Assembly (NCBI RefSeq): GCF_014692675.1
Contig: NZ_JABFCZ010000028.1
Span: 1 to 64,000, forward strand
From: Roseibium aggregatum
GTDB lineage: Bacteria; Pseudomonadota; Alphaproteobacteria; Rhizobiales; Stappiaceae
Direction: 5' to 3'
Length of the DNA stretch: 64,000 nucleotides
A program made the position numbers and the translations under genes. Positions 23,949 through 31,904 of the stretch are shown here, one piece after another (position 1 is the stretch's first letter; the number at the start of each line of letters is the position of its first letter). Under the pieces are notes generated by a model that did no database searches, was not told the origin of the DNA, and saw only the letters and a list, made by a program, of their open reading frames with translations.

Positions 23949-25075
23949 CCGAAAAACTCGGACTGATGATCTGCGGCCATGGCAGCCGCAACAAGGGCGC
24001 CGTCGGGCAGTTCGCAAAGCTGGCCGAGGCGCTGAGAGAGCGCTTTCCCGACTGGCCGGTGGAATACGGCTATCTTGAATTCGCCAATCCGGTGATCAAG
24101 GACGGTCTCGACCGCCTGCGCGCCGAAGGCTGCACCCATGTGCTCGCCGTGCCGGGCATGCTCTTTGCCGCCGGCCACGCCAAGAACGACATTCCCTCCG
24201 TGCTCAACACCTATCAGGCGCAGCATCCGGAGATGAAGATTACCTACGGACGCGAACTTGCTGTCGATACGCGCATGGTGCGCGCCGCCGGCGACCGTAT
24301 CCGCGAGGCGCTGGAAGCCGCCGGCGGCGACGTGGCGATGCACGACACGCTGTTGATGGTGGTCGGCCGCGGCGCCTCCGATCCGGATGCCAATTCCAAC
24401 GTCACCAAGATCACCCGGCTCTTATGGGAAGGCATGGGCTTCGGCTGGGCGGAAACCTCCTATTCCGGCGTGACCTTCCCGCTGACCGGTCCGGGCCTCG
24501 AACATGCCGCGAAGCTCGGCTACAAGCGCATCGTCGTCGTCCCGTATTTCCTGTTCACAGGCGTTCTGGTGCAGCGGATCTATTCCACGACGGACGAGGT
24601 CGCGGCCAAACATCCTGAGATCGAATTCATCAAGGCCGGCTATCTGAACGACCACCCGCAGGTGATCGACACCATGGCCGACCGTGTGCAGGAAATCCTG
24701 CAGGGCGCCAACGTGATGAACTGCCAGATGTGCAAGTACCGCGAACAGGTGCTCGGCTTCGAGGCGGAGATCGGCCTGGCGCAGGAAAGCCATCACCATC
24801 ACGTGGAAGGCCTGGGCGCGGAAGCGGAATGCCAGCTGTGCGAGGAATTCTGTACCGGCGCCTGCGAGGAAAAGGTTCGCGCCGCCGCCCATCATCACCA
24901 TCATGATGACCACGGCCATCACCATCATCATGATCACGCGCATGGGCATGATCATCACCATGGGCACGATCATCACCATGGGCATTCCCATGAACACGGG
25001 CATGACCACCATCATCATCCCTACCCGCATGCGGACCATCCGCTCGGGCCGAAGTCGATGGAACGTAAAGGGTGA
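23945..25075 (+). CDS. cbiX: Sirohydrochlorin cobaltochelatase CbiX, long form with His-rich tail
   Basis: This 376-residue protein inserts Co2+ into sirohydrochlorin early in the pathway. It has two CbiX halves: the first has catalytic His12 in CGHGSRN, and HVLAVPGMLFAAGHAKNDIP holds the second metal His. The second half has GRGASDPDANSN, where Arg replaces His, and VVPYFLFTGVLV. The C-terminal ~110 residues carry CQMC, then C-x2-C-x3-C-x3-C (CQLCEEFCTGAC), candidates for an Fe-S cluster, and a tail with about 35 histidines in short runs for cobalt storage. It overlaps its neighbours by 4 bases at each end. Its presence argues for early cobalt insertion. Confidence 0.93.
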   Translation: MTEKLGLMICGHGSRNKGAVGQFAKLAEALRERFPDWPVEYGYLEFANPVIKDGLDRLRAEGCTHVLAVPGMLFAAGHAKNDIPSVLNTYQAQHPEMKITYGRELAVDTRMVRAAGDRIREALEAAGGDVAMHDTLLMVVGRGASDPDANSNVTKITRLLWEGMGFGWAETSYSGVTFPLTGPGLEHAAKLGYKRIVVVPYFLFTGVLVQRIYSTTDEVAAKHPEIEFIKAGYLNDHPQVIDTMADRVQEILQGANVMNCQMCKYREQVLGFEAEIGLAQESHHHHVEGLGAEAECQLCEEFCTGACEEKVRAAAHHHHHDDHGHHHHHDHAHGHDHHHGHDHHHGHSHEHGHDHHHHPYPHADHPLGPKSMERKG

Positions 25076-25743
25076 GCGAAACGGTCCCTTCCGGTCCGCT
25101 CTATACTTATGAGCACGACCCTTCGGCGATCTACCGGCAGTCGTTTTCGACCGTGCGCGCGGAGGCGGCTCTCGACCGGCTGCCCGCGGCCATGGAACCG
25201 GTTGCGATCCGACTGATCCATGCCTGCGGCATGACGGATATCGTGACGGACCTTATGTTTTCAGACGGTGCCGTCCAGGCGGGCCGCGAAGCGCTGGTGA
25301 AGGGCGCACCCCTATTCACCGACGTGGAAATGGTCGCCCATGGCATCATCCGCTCGCGACTGCCGGCGAAGAACGACGTGCTGTGCACCCTGAACGACGC
25401 GCGCGTTCCGAGCCTTGCCAAAGACCTCGGCACGACACGATCGGCGGCGGCGGTGGAGCTGTGGCGGGACCGGCTCGAAGGCGCTGTCGTCGCCATCGGC
25501 AACGCGCCGACCGCGCTGTTTCACCTGTTGGAGACTATTGCCGCCGGCGGGCCGAAACCGGCCATCGTCCTCGGTTTTCCGGTCGGTTTCGTCGGTGCGG
25601 CGGAATCCAAGCAGGCGCTCGCCGAAAACCCGTTCTCTCTCCCCTATATCGCGCTGAACGGCCGGCGTGGCGGCTCGGCCATGGCGGCGGCCGCCGTCAA
25701 TGCGCTTGCCGCCGGTCTGCCGGAGGAGACCGCCGGTGCCTGA
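25072..25743 (+). CDS. cobH: Precorrin-8X (cobalt-precorrin-8) methylmutase
   Basis: This 223-residue enzyme moves the C11 methyl to C12 to form (hydrogeno)byrinate. The catalytic His is in IRLIHACGMTD (His50, equivalent to His43 of the Pseudomonas enzyme), and NAPTALFHLLE and GFPVGFVGAAESK are family signatures. The GTG at 25072 overlaps the cbiX stop. The gene continues the cobalamin operon and is followed, with 8 bases of overlap, by a small unknown gene. Confidence 0.92.
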   Translation: MSETVPSGPLYTYEHDPSAIYRQSFSTVRAEAALDRLPAAMEPVAIRLIHACGMTDIVTDLMFSDGAVQAGREALVKGAPLFTDVEMVAHGIIRSRLPAKNDVLCTLNDARVPSLAKDLGTTRSAAAVELWRDRLEGAVVAIGNAPTALFHLLETIAAGGPKPAIVLGFPVGFVGAAESKQALAENPFSLPYIALNGRRGGSAMAAAAVNALAAGLPEETAGA

Positions 25744-25963
25744 CGACAACAAAAAGCCCGGGCTGAAGTCCTCCACCAGGAAGCCGCAGCTGCGCTCCTA
25801 CGGGTTTCTGTCCCATGGCGGCAACCCGGACCCGGATGACAAGAACGCCAGCAAGCCCGCCCGCTCTCGCGGCATGCTTTCTCACGGCGCCGTCAACGAA
25901 CGCACGCCCCGCGAACTGGACCCGCCGAAGCCGCGGCGACCCTACCGGCGGAAAGACACATGA
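25736..25963 (+). CDS. Uncharacterised 75-residue basic protein in the cobalamin operon
   Basis: A GTG start at 25736 has GGAGGAG 7 bases upstream (25722-25728), overlaps the end of cobH, and its own stop overlaps the ATG of cobL. The protein is hydrophilic and proline/lysine/arginine-rich, with no membrane segment and a repeated motif: YGFLSHGGNPDPDD and RGMLSHGAVNE, then PPKPRRPYRRK at the C-terminus. I know no family. The strong ribosome site and both overlaps support a real coding gene. Binding to a nucleic acid, a tetrapyrrole enzyme or a partner protein cannot be told apart. Confidence 0.65.
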   Translation: MPDDNKKPGLKSSTRKPQLRSYGFLSHGGNPDPDDKNASKPARSRGMLSHGAVNERTPRELDPPKPRRPYRRKDT

Positions 25964-27165
25964 CGACGCGCTGGCTCACACTGATCGGCATCGGCGAGGA
26001 CGGCTTTCTTCCCGAGGCTGCCCGGCGGCTTCTCGCGGAGGCGGAGGTCGTCTACGGCAGCGCGCGACATTTCGAGCTGGTCGATGATTTAGCCGGCAAA
26101 CAAAAGGCATGGCCGAGCCCGTTTTCGGCTGTCTATAACGAGCTGAACGATTTGCGCGGGCGCCCCGTCGCCGTGCTCGCCACCGGCGATCCGCAGTGGT
26201 ACGGTATCGGCTCGACGCTTGCCCGAAAGTTTGCCGCGGAAGAGATTCGTGTCGTGCCCGCGCCGTCGGCGTTCCAGCTTGCGGCCGCCCGCATCGGCTG
26301 GGCGCTGCAGGATGTAGAGGCGATTTCTCTGCACGGCCGGCCGGTCGAAACCCTGAACGGGTTCCTCTATCCGGGCGCGAAAATCATTGCCCTGACAAGC
26401 AACGGCGAAACGCCGAAAACCGTCGCGGATAGTCTCGCAAGCCTCGGCTACGGCCGGTCGCGCATGACCGTGCTGGAACATATGGGCGGCGAAAAGGAAC
26501 GCATCGTCTCCGGCAGCGCGGACGACTGGTGCGAGACAGTTGCCGATTTCAACACGCTGGCGCTCGAGATCGTCGCCGATCCGGGCACTGCCTTCCGGCC
26601 CCGCGTTCCGGGCCTTGCCGACGACGCCTTCGTGCATGACGGCAAGATGACCAAGCGCGAGGTCCGTTCGATCACGCTTGCCCACCTCATGCCCTATTCC
26701 GGCGCGCTGCTCTGGGACATCGGCCTCGGCTGCGGCTCTATCGCGATTGAGTGGATGCGCGCTGCCCGGGGCGCTAAGGCCATCGGCCTGGAGCCGAATG
26801 CGGATCGACGCGGAATGGCTTCCGAGAACGCACTCGCCCTCGGCGTTCCGGGTCTCGAGATCCGCGACGCGACGGCACCTGACGGCCTGAGTGGTTTACC
26901 CGCGCCGGATGCGATCTTCATCGGCGGCGGGCTGACGGCGGACGGCATTGTCGATGCCTGTCACGACGCGCTTAAAGATGGCGGACGACTGGTCGCCAAC
27001 GCGGTGACGCTGGAGGGTGAAGCCGTGCTGCTCGATGCCCATCGGCGTCTCGGCGGCGGTCTCACCCGGATTTCCTTGGAACGGGCCGGTGCCGTCGGCG
27101 GGCTGACCGGCTGGCGACCGCTGATGCCGGTCACCCAATGGCACCTGATCAAGGGAGCTCAATAA
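25960..27165 (+). CDS. cobL: Precorrin-6Y C5,15-methyltransferase (decarboxylating), CbiE-CbiT fusion
   Basis: This 401-residue bifunctional enzyme methylates C5 and C15 and removes the acetate carboxyl at C12. The N-terminal CbiE half (1-200) has LIGIGEDGF and ATGDPQWYGIGSTL; the C-terminal CbiT half (from about 225) has the SAM motif LLWDIGLGCGSIAIEWMR. Lengths fit the usual CobL. The ATG overlaps the stop of the small upstream gene by four bases, so it is part of the same operon. Confidence 0.93.
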   Translation: MTTRWLTLIGIGEDGFLPEAARRLLAEAEVVYGSARHFELVDDLAGKQKAWPSPFSAVYNELNDLRGRPVAVLATGDPQWYGIGSTLARKFAAEEIRVVPAPSAFQLAAARIGWALQDVEAISLHGRPVETLNGFLYPGAKIIALTSNGETPKTVADSLASLGYGRSRMTVLEHMGGEKERIVSGSADDWCETVADFNTLALEIVADPGTAFRPRVPGLADDAFVHDGKMTKREVRSITLAHLMPYSGALLWDIGLGCGSIAIEWMRAARGAKAIGLEPNADRRGMASENALALGVPGLEIRDATAPDGLSGLPAPDAIFIGGGLTADGIVDACHDALKDGGRLVANAVTLEGEAVLLDAHRRLGGGLTRISLERAGAVGGLTGWRPLMPVTQWHLIKGAQ

Positions 27166-27169
27166 CACC

Positions 27170-27895
27170 ATGGCAGGAACTCTCTACGGGGTCGGGCTCG
27201 GCCCCGGCGATCCGGAGCTTCTGACGCTGAAGGCTCACCGGCTGATCTCGACGGCGAAGGTGATTTCCTATCCGGCACCCGACACCGGCACGAGTTTCGC
27301 CCGCGCCATTGCCGCAGGCTATTTTCCGGACGGTGTCCGGGAAATCCCTGTGGTCATCCCGATGCGGGAAAGCCGGTTTCCGGCGAAGGAAATCTACGAC
27401 CGGGCGGCGGAGGACATCGCCGACGTGCTCGAGACCGGCACCGATGTCATCACCCTGTGCGAGGGCGACCCGTTCTTCTACGGCTCCTACATGTATGTGT
27501 TCGAACGGCTGTCGGAGCGCTACCCGACCGTGATCGTGCCGGGCGTCACCTCTCTGACCGCCTGCGCGGCGGCGCTCAGGCGTCCGCTGACCAGCCGGAC
27601 CGACGTGCTCACCGTCATCCCGGGCACCCTGCCCGACGACGACATCCGTGCCCGGATCGACAGCGCCCAGTCGATCGCCATCATGAAGGTCGGCCGGCAT
27701 GTCGGTCGCCTGCGGGCCCTGCTCGATGACCTCGGCCTGACTGCACAGGCGGGTTATGTGGAGCGTGCCAGCCTCGACGAACAGAAGGTGCTGCCCCTTG
27801 CCGACTTCACCGGCGACAAGGCGCCTTATTTTTCCATGATCCTCATTTACAAGGGAGACGAAGCGTGGACGCTTCCCCCATCGTTCTCGTCCTGA
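27170..27895 (+). CDS. cobI: Precorrin-2 / cobalt-factor II C20-methyltransferase
   Basis: This 241-residue SAM methylase of the tetrapyrrole family starts GVGLGPGDPELLTLKA, with CEGDPFFYGSYMYVFERL in the cofactor pocket and VVIPMRES before it. It adds the methyl at C20. AAGGGAGC precedes the start at 27152 on. The 3' end overlaps the next gene by 31 bases. Confidence 0.92.
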   Translation: MAGTLYGVGLGPGDPELLTLKAHRLISTAKVISYPAPDTGTSFARAIAAGYFPDGVREIPVVIPMRESRFPAKEIYDRAAEDIADVLETGTDVITLCEGDPFFYGSYMYVFERLSERYPTVIVPGVTSLTACAAALRRPLTSRTDVLTVIPGTLPDDDIRARIDSAQSIAIMKVGRHVGRLRALLDDLGLTAQAGYVERASLDEQKVLPLADFTGDKAPYFSMILIYKGDEAWTLPPSFSS

Positions 27896-29718
27896 ACTCC
27901 GCCGGTCTTGAAGCCGCAAAGCGCATCGAGACAGGTCTTCCCGGCTCCGCGATCCACGGGCTTGCCGGCCGGATCAGCGAAGCGGATACGCTGTTCAGCG
28001 AAACCATCGCTCATATCCGCATGCTGTTTTCCGCAGGGCATCCCATTGTTGGCGTCTGCGCCAGCGGCATCCTGATCCGCGCGCTCGCACCGCTTTTGTC
28101 CGACAAGCGTGCCGAGCCGCCGGTGCTGGCGGTGTCAGAAGACGGTAAGAGCGTCGTGCCGCTTCTCGGCGGCCACCACGGCGCCAACGATCTCGCGCGC
28201 CGGGTCGCGAAGCTACTCGACGGCCATGCTGCCGTGACGACCGCCGGCGACACCGCGCTCGGCATCGCGCTGGACGCCCCGCCGAAGGGCTGGCGCCTCG
28301 CCAACCCGCAAGATGCCAAGCCGGTAATGGCCGAACTGCTTTCCGAAGCCGCGGTACGCATCGAAGGCAAGGCCGACTGGCTGGACCAGGCCGCGCTTTC
28401 GACAAGCAACGAGGCGGCGATCACTCTTGCCGTGACCGAGAAACCGGATCCGGGTTCGCCGACACGGCTGGTTTTCCATCCGCAGACCCACGTGGTCGGC
28501 GTCGGCTGTGCAAGGGGCTGCGACGCGCAGGAACTGATCGGCCTTGTCGACACCGCGCTTCGACAGGCGAACATTGCGCCGGGCAGCGTTGCCTGTGTAA
28601 CCAGTCTCGATCTCAAGGCGGACGAGCCGGCCATGGCCGCGCTTGCAGAGCATCTGGACGTGCCGTTCCGGGTCTTTGCCGCAGCGCAGCTGGAACGGGA
28701 AACGCCCCGGCTGAAAAACCCTTCCGATGTCGTCTTCGAAGAAGTCGGCTGTCACGGCGTCTCCGAAGGCGCCGCCCTTGCCGGGGCCGGGACCGACGGC
28801 GCGCTGGTAGTTGAGAAACAGAAGACCGCCAACGCGACCGTCGCCATTGCCAGGGCGTTGCAGCCGGTCGACCCGGATCAGGTCGGCCGCGCGCGCGGAC
28901 ATCTTTCCGTCATCGGCATCGGGCCGGGCCAGGATGCATGGCGCACGCCTGAGGCAACACGTCTTCTGGCGCAAGCAGACGAGGTCGTCGGCTACTCGCT
29001 CTACCTCGACATCGTCGCGCCCCACATCAAAGGCAAGACCCGCCACGACTTCCCCCTCGGCAAGGAGGAAGACCGGGTGCGTTTTGCGCTGGAACGAGCC
29101 GGCGAAGGTCGCAACGTTGCGCTGGTGTCCTCAGGCGATGCCGGCATCTACGCCATGGGCGCGCTGGTCTACGAACTGCTCGACAGGGATACGGACAACG
29201 GCGGTGTCTCCGATGCCGCAAAACGCGTCAGCCTCGTCAACGCACCGGGGATTTCCGCGCTACAGGCAGCCTCTGCCCGCATCGGTGCGCCGCTGGGGCA
29301 TGATTTCTGCGCCATTTCCCTTTCCGATCTGCTCACCCCCTGGGAGGCGATCGAAAAGCGGCTCAAGGCGGCCGCCGAGGGAGACTTCGTGGTCGCCTTC
29401 TACAATCCGGTTTCCAAACGGCGCCGGTCGCAGCTTGCCACCGCACGCGAGATCCTGCTGACGCACCGGCCCGCCGACACGCCGGTGGTGCTCGGTGTCA
29501 ATCTCGGACGCCCGGAGGAAACGCTCAGGGTCACCACCCTCGGCGCGCTGACGGTGGATGAGGTCGACATGCTGACCACGGTGCTGGTCGGGTCCTCCAA
29601 CAGCCGGGCGGTCCTGCGCGGTGACGGCAGACCCTTCGTCTATACGCCGCGCGGTTACGCCAAGCGGATCGATGCGCCCAAAGAAAACGCACAAGAAAAA
29701 ACAGGAGAAACGGCATGA
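27865..29718 (+). CDS. cobJ: CbiG - CobJ/CbiH fusion (cobalt-precorrin-5A hydrolase / C17-methyltransferase)
   Basis: This 617-residue fusion joins two steps. The N-terminal ~330 residues are CbiG: GHPIVGVCASGILIRALAP, then VVPLLGGHHGANDLAR (the G-G-H-x-G-A-N motif), a middle region and the C-terminal subdomain VGVGCARGC and VFEEVGCHGVSEGAAL. The C-terminal part, from about 347, is the C17-methylase: LSVIGIGPGQDAWRTPEA, ALVSSGDAGIYAMGALVYE and FVVAFYNPVSKRR. CbiG opens the delta-lactone in the oxygen-independent route. GTG 27865 overlaps cobI and the stop overlaps cobM. CobG, its aerobic counterpart, is not in the window. Confidence 0.92.
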   Translation: MDASPIVLVLNSAGLEAAKRIETGLPGSAIHGLAGRISEADTLFSETIAHIRMLFSAGHPIVGVCASGILIRALAPLLSDKRAEPPVLAVSEDGKSVVPLLGGHHGANDLARRVAKLLDGHAAVTTAGDTALGIALDAPPKGWRLANPQDAKPVMAELLSEAAVRIEGKADWLDQAALSTSNEAAITLAVTEKPDPGSPTRLVFHPQTHVVGVGCARGCDAQELIGLVDTALRQANIAPGSVACVTSLDLKADEPAMAALAEHLDVPFRVFAAAQLERETPRLKNPSDVVFEEVGCHGVSEGAALAGAGTDGALVVEKQKTANATVAIARALQPVDPDQVGRARGHLSVIGIGPGQDAWRTPEATRLLAQADEVVGYSLYLDIVAPHIKGKTRHDFPLGKEEDRVRFALERAGEGRNVALVSSGDAGIYAMGALVYELLDRDTDNGGVSDAAKRVSLVNAPGISALQAASARIGAPLGHDFCAISLSDLLTPWEAIEKRLKAAAEGDFVVAFYNPVSKRRRSQLATAREILLTHRPADTPVVLGVNLGRPEETLRVTTLGALTVDEVDMLTTVLVGSSNSRAVLRGDGRPFVYTPRGYAKRIDAPKENAQEKTGETA

Positions 29719-30488
29719 CGGTCTATTTCATCGGCGCAGGACCCGGCGATCCGGACCTGATCACCGTGCGCGGGTTGAAGCTGATCCAGTCCTGCCCGGT
29801 CTGTCTTTATGCGGGCTCGCTGGTGCCGGAGGAAATCGTCGCCGCGGCGCCGAGCGACGCGCGCGTAATCGACACCGCCCCGATGACGCTCGACGACATC
29901 ATTGCCGAGATCGAAGTTGCCCATGGCAATGGGGTCGACGTCGCCCGCGTTCATTCCGGCGATCCGTCGATCTACGGCGCGACCGCGGAGCAGATGCGCC
30001 GGCTGGATGCGCTCGGCATCCCTTATGAGGTTATCCCGGGCGTGCCGGCCTTTGCAGCCGCCGCCGCCGCGCTCAAGACCGAGCTCACCATTCCGGAAGT
30101 GGCCCAGACGATCATCGTCACCCGCACCACGATGAAATCCTCCGCCATGCCTAACAACGAGGATCTGGAAACCCTCGGCCGGAGCGGCGCGACCCTTGCC
30201 ATTCACCTTTCGATCCGCAACCTGCGCGAAATCGAGCGCAAGCTGGCGCCGCTTTACGGGCCCGACTGCCCGGTGATCGTCGCCTATCGCGTCGGCTGGC
30301 CGGATCAGGCCTTCATCCACGGCACGCTTTCGACCATCGCGGACGAGGTGCGCAAGGCGAAGATCACCCGCACCGCGCTGATCTTCGTCGGCCACGCCTT
30401 GAAGCCCGCTCAGGACTTCCGCGATTCCGCCCTTTACGACGCCGATCACGTGCATGTGCTGCGGCCGAAGAGGAAGGCGAAAGGCTGA
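29715..30488 (+). CDS. cobM: Precorrin-4 C11-methyltransferase
   Basis: This 257-residue methylase starts VYFIGAGPGDPDLITVRG; the C11 enzyme is identified by CLYAGSLVPEE and VHSGDPSIYGATAEQM, and by YRVGWPDQAF near the end. It is the last gene of the operon that starts at 23700 and overlaps the fusion gene by four bases. Downstream an opposite-strand gene begins. Confidence 0.92.
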   Translation: MTVYFIGAGPGDPDLITVRGLKLIQSCPVCLYAGSLVPEEIVAAAPSDARVIDTAPMTLDDIIAEIEVAHGNGVDVARVHSGDPSIYGATAEQMRRLDALGIPYEVIPGVPAFAAAAAALKTELTIPEVAQTIIVTRTTMKSSAMPNNEDLETLGRSGATLAIHLSIRNLREIERKLAPLYGPDCPVIVAYRVGWPDQAFIHGTLSTIADEVRKAKITRTALIFVGHALKPAQDFRDSALYDADHVHVLRPKRKAKG

Positions 30489-30512
30489 CCACCCGGCCGA
30501 GAAACGATTTCG

Positions 30513-31139
30513 CTACCACCAGCAGAGCCGGCGGCTTTCCTTTGCCAACGGCTTCAGCCCCGCCGTGGGAAATTCCATTTCCAGAATATCGCCGGTCATC
30601 GTCTTCATGCGAACGATCAGCTTTTTGCTGTTCATGAGATTGAAAGCCAGGGCCCTGGTAATATTCGGGAACATCACCTTGAAGGGCAACGGCATATCTT
30701 CCGGAACATTAAAATCTTCGGACAGATAGGCACGTACCGTGGCGGGCGAAGTGAGCGGGAGTTCCCGGAAAATGTCATCGTCCAGCTTATAGGTCGCGGT
30801 ATGGTCCTGTTGCGTGTTCAGTATCGCCTCGGCAGGAGGCATGATCGACACTGACAAATCATGATTTGACGCGACACAATATAAACTCAGACCGGCGGGT
30901 GACTTGAGAAGCTCAGTCTTATCGGAATATTTTTCAAATATTCTGCCCCTCCCCTCCGAATAGAAGGAAATCGATCCTGTTTTTCCCGCCTTCTCGCTGC
31001 GGAATACCTGCCAGTTAAGTGAGTGTGTTATTGAAGTCCCGGTTTTTTGACCATCCGACAGAGCGCTCGCGGGCATTGAGAGCATCCCCCAGAAAAAGAA
31101 ACAAGAAAGGAGATGCCCAAGAAAGCCCGATAATTGCAT
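30513..31139 (-). CDS. Hypothetical exported protein
   Basis: This 208-residue protein has a signal peptide (LSGFLGHLLSCFFFWGMLSMPASA, likely cleaved after ASA at about 26). The mature part is beta-rich and includes SLNWQVFRSEKAGKTGSISF, SVSIMPPAEAIL and a C-terminal LIVRMKTMTGDILEMEFPT. I do not recognise a family. The local DNA (30500-31260) has visibly lower GC than the surrounding cob genes, suggesting acquisition between cobM and the methyltransferase. A cell-envelope or host-contact role cannot be confirmed. Confidence 0.6.
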   Translation of the reverse strand: MQLSGFLGHLLSCFFFWGMLSMPASALSDGQKTGTSITHSLNWQVFRSEKAGKTGSISFYSEGRGRIFEKYSDKTELLKSPAGLSLYCVASNHDLSVSIMPPAEAILNTQQDHTATYKLDDDIFRELPLTSPATVRAYLSEDFNVPEDMPLPFKVMFPNITRALAFNLMNSKKLIVRMKTMTGDILEMEFPTAGLKPLAKESRRLCWW

Positions 31140-31267
31140 TCGCTCTATCTTCCTGCTGTCAAATTACTTGAATAAAAAGCCGGCCGAATTTTCCATCGCT
31201 CACGAATTTGCAATCGACAGCATAGTCCGACTAGGTTTCAGAAAACAAATCCAACGGACGTTTTATT

Positions 31268-31894
31268 GTGTCACCGGAAAACCCGCTTCTGCTGCGCGCC
31301 ATTTCGCTTGGCGGTAACAAGAATAAAATCATAGAGTTCTACGACGACTGGGCAGACACCTATGACACCGACATGATCGACACGATCGGGTATGTCGGCC
31401 ATATCATTACCGCAGAGGCGCTTGCCGCCCTTGTGTCCGACGGCGCGGAAATTCTGGATGCCGGCTGCGGGACCGGGCTGGTCGCGGTCGAGCTGAAGAA
31501 GCGCAACGTCAGTCTGCGGATCGACGGGATCGACCTGACCCAAGGCATGCTCGACGAAGCAGCGGAGACACATGCCTACCGCGAACTCATCGTCGGCGAC
31601 CTGATGGGAAAGCTCGATTTTTCCGACAATTCCTACGACGGCATCGTCAGCGCCGGTGTCTACACCAACGGCCATGTGGGCCCGACCGGTCTCGATGAAC
31701 TGGTTCGTGTCGCAAAGCCCGGCGCACCGATTGTCCTCACGGTCAGAGACACCGCCTGGGAGGCGGATGGTTTCAGGACCTATATCGACGACCTCGCGGC
31801 AAAGGGGTTGATCAGGATCCGCGAGATCAGGCACAGCCCCTATCACGGCAACGAGGGTATCTTCTGCCAGCTCTGCATTCTGGAAGCCGTTTAA
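31268..31894 (+). CDS. Class I SAM-dependent methyltransferase
   Basis: This 208-residue protein has the Rossmann methylase motifs: ILDAGCGTGLVAVEL (motif I), DGIDLTQGMLDEA (motif II), YDGIVSAGVYTNGHV (motif IV region). A GTG at 31268 begins MSPENPLLLRAISLGGN. The N-terminal helical segment FYDDWADTYDTDMI is like Williams-Beuren syndrome (WBSCR27)-type methylases. The substrate is unknown; nothing shows a link to cobalamin beyond position. The next gene converges on it with 10 bases between stops. Confidence 0.8.
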   Translation: MSPENPLLLRAISLGGNKNKIIEFYDDWADTYDTDMIDTIGYVGHIITAEALAALVSDGAEILDAGCGTGLVAVELKKRNVSLRIDGIDLTQGMLDEAAETHAYRELIVGDLMGKLDFSDNSYDGIVSAGVYTNGHVGPTGLDELVRVAKPGAPIVLTVRDTAWEADGFRTYIDDLAAKGLIRIREIRHSPYHGNEGIFCQLCILEAV

Positions 31895-31904
31895 GCCACA
31901 GGGG

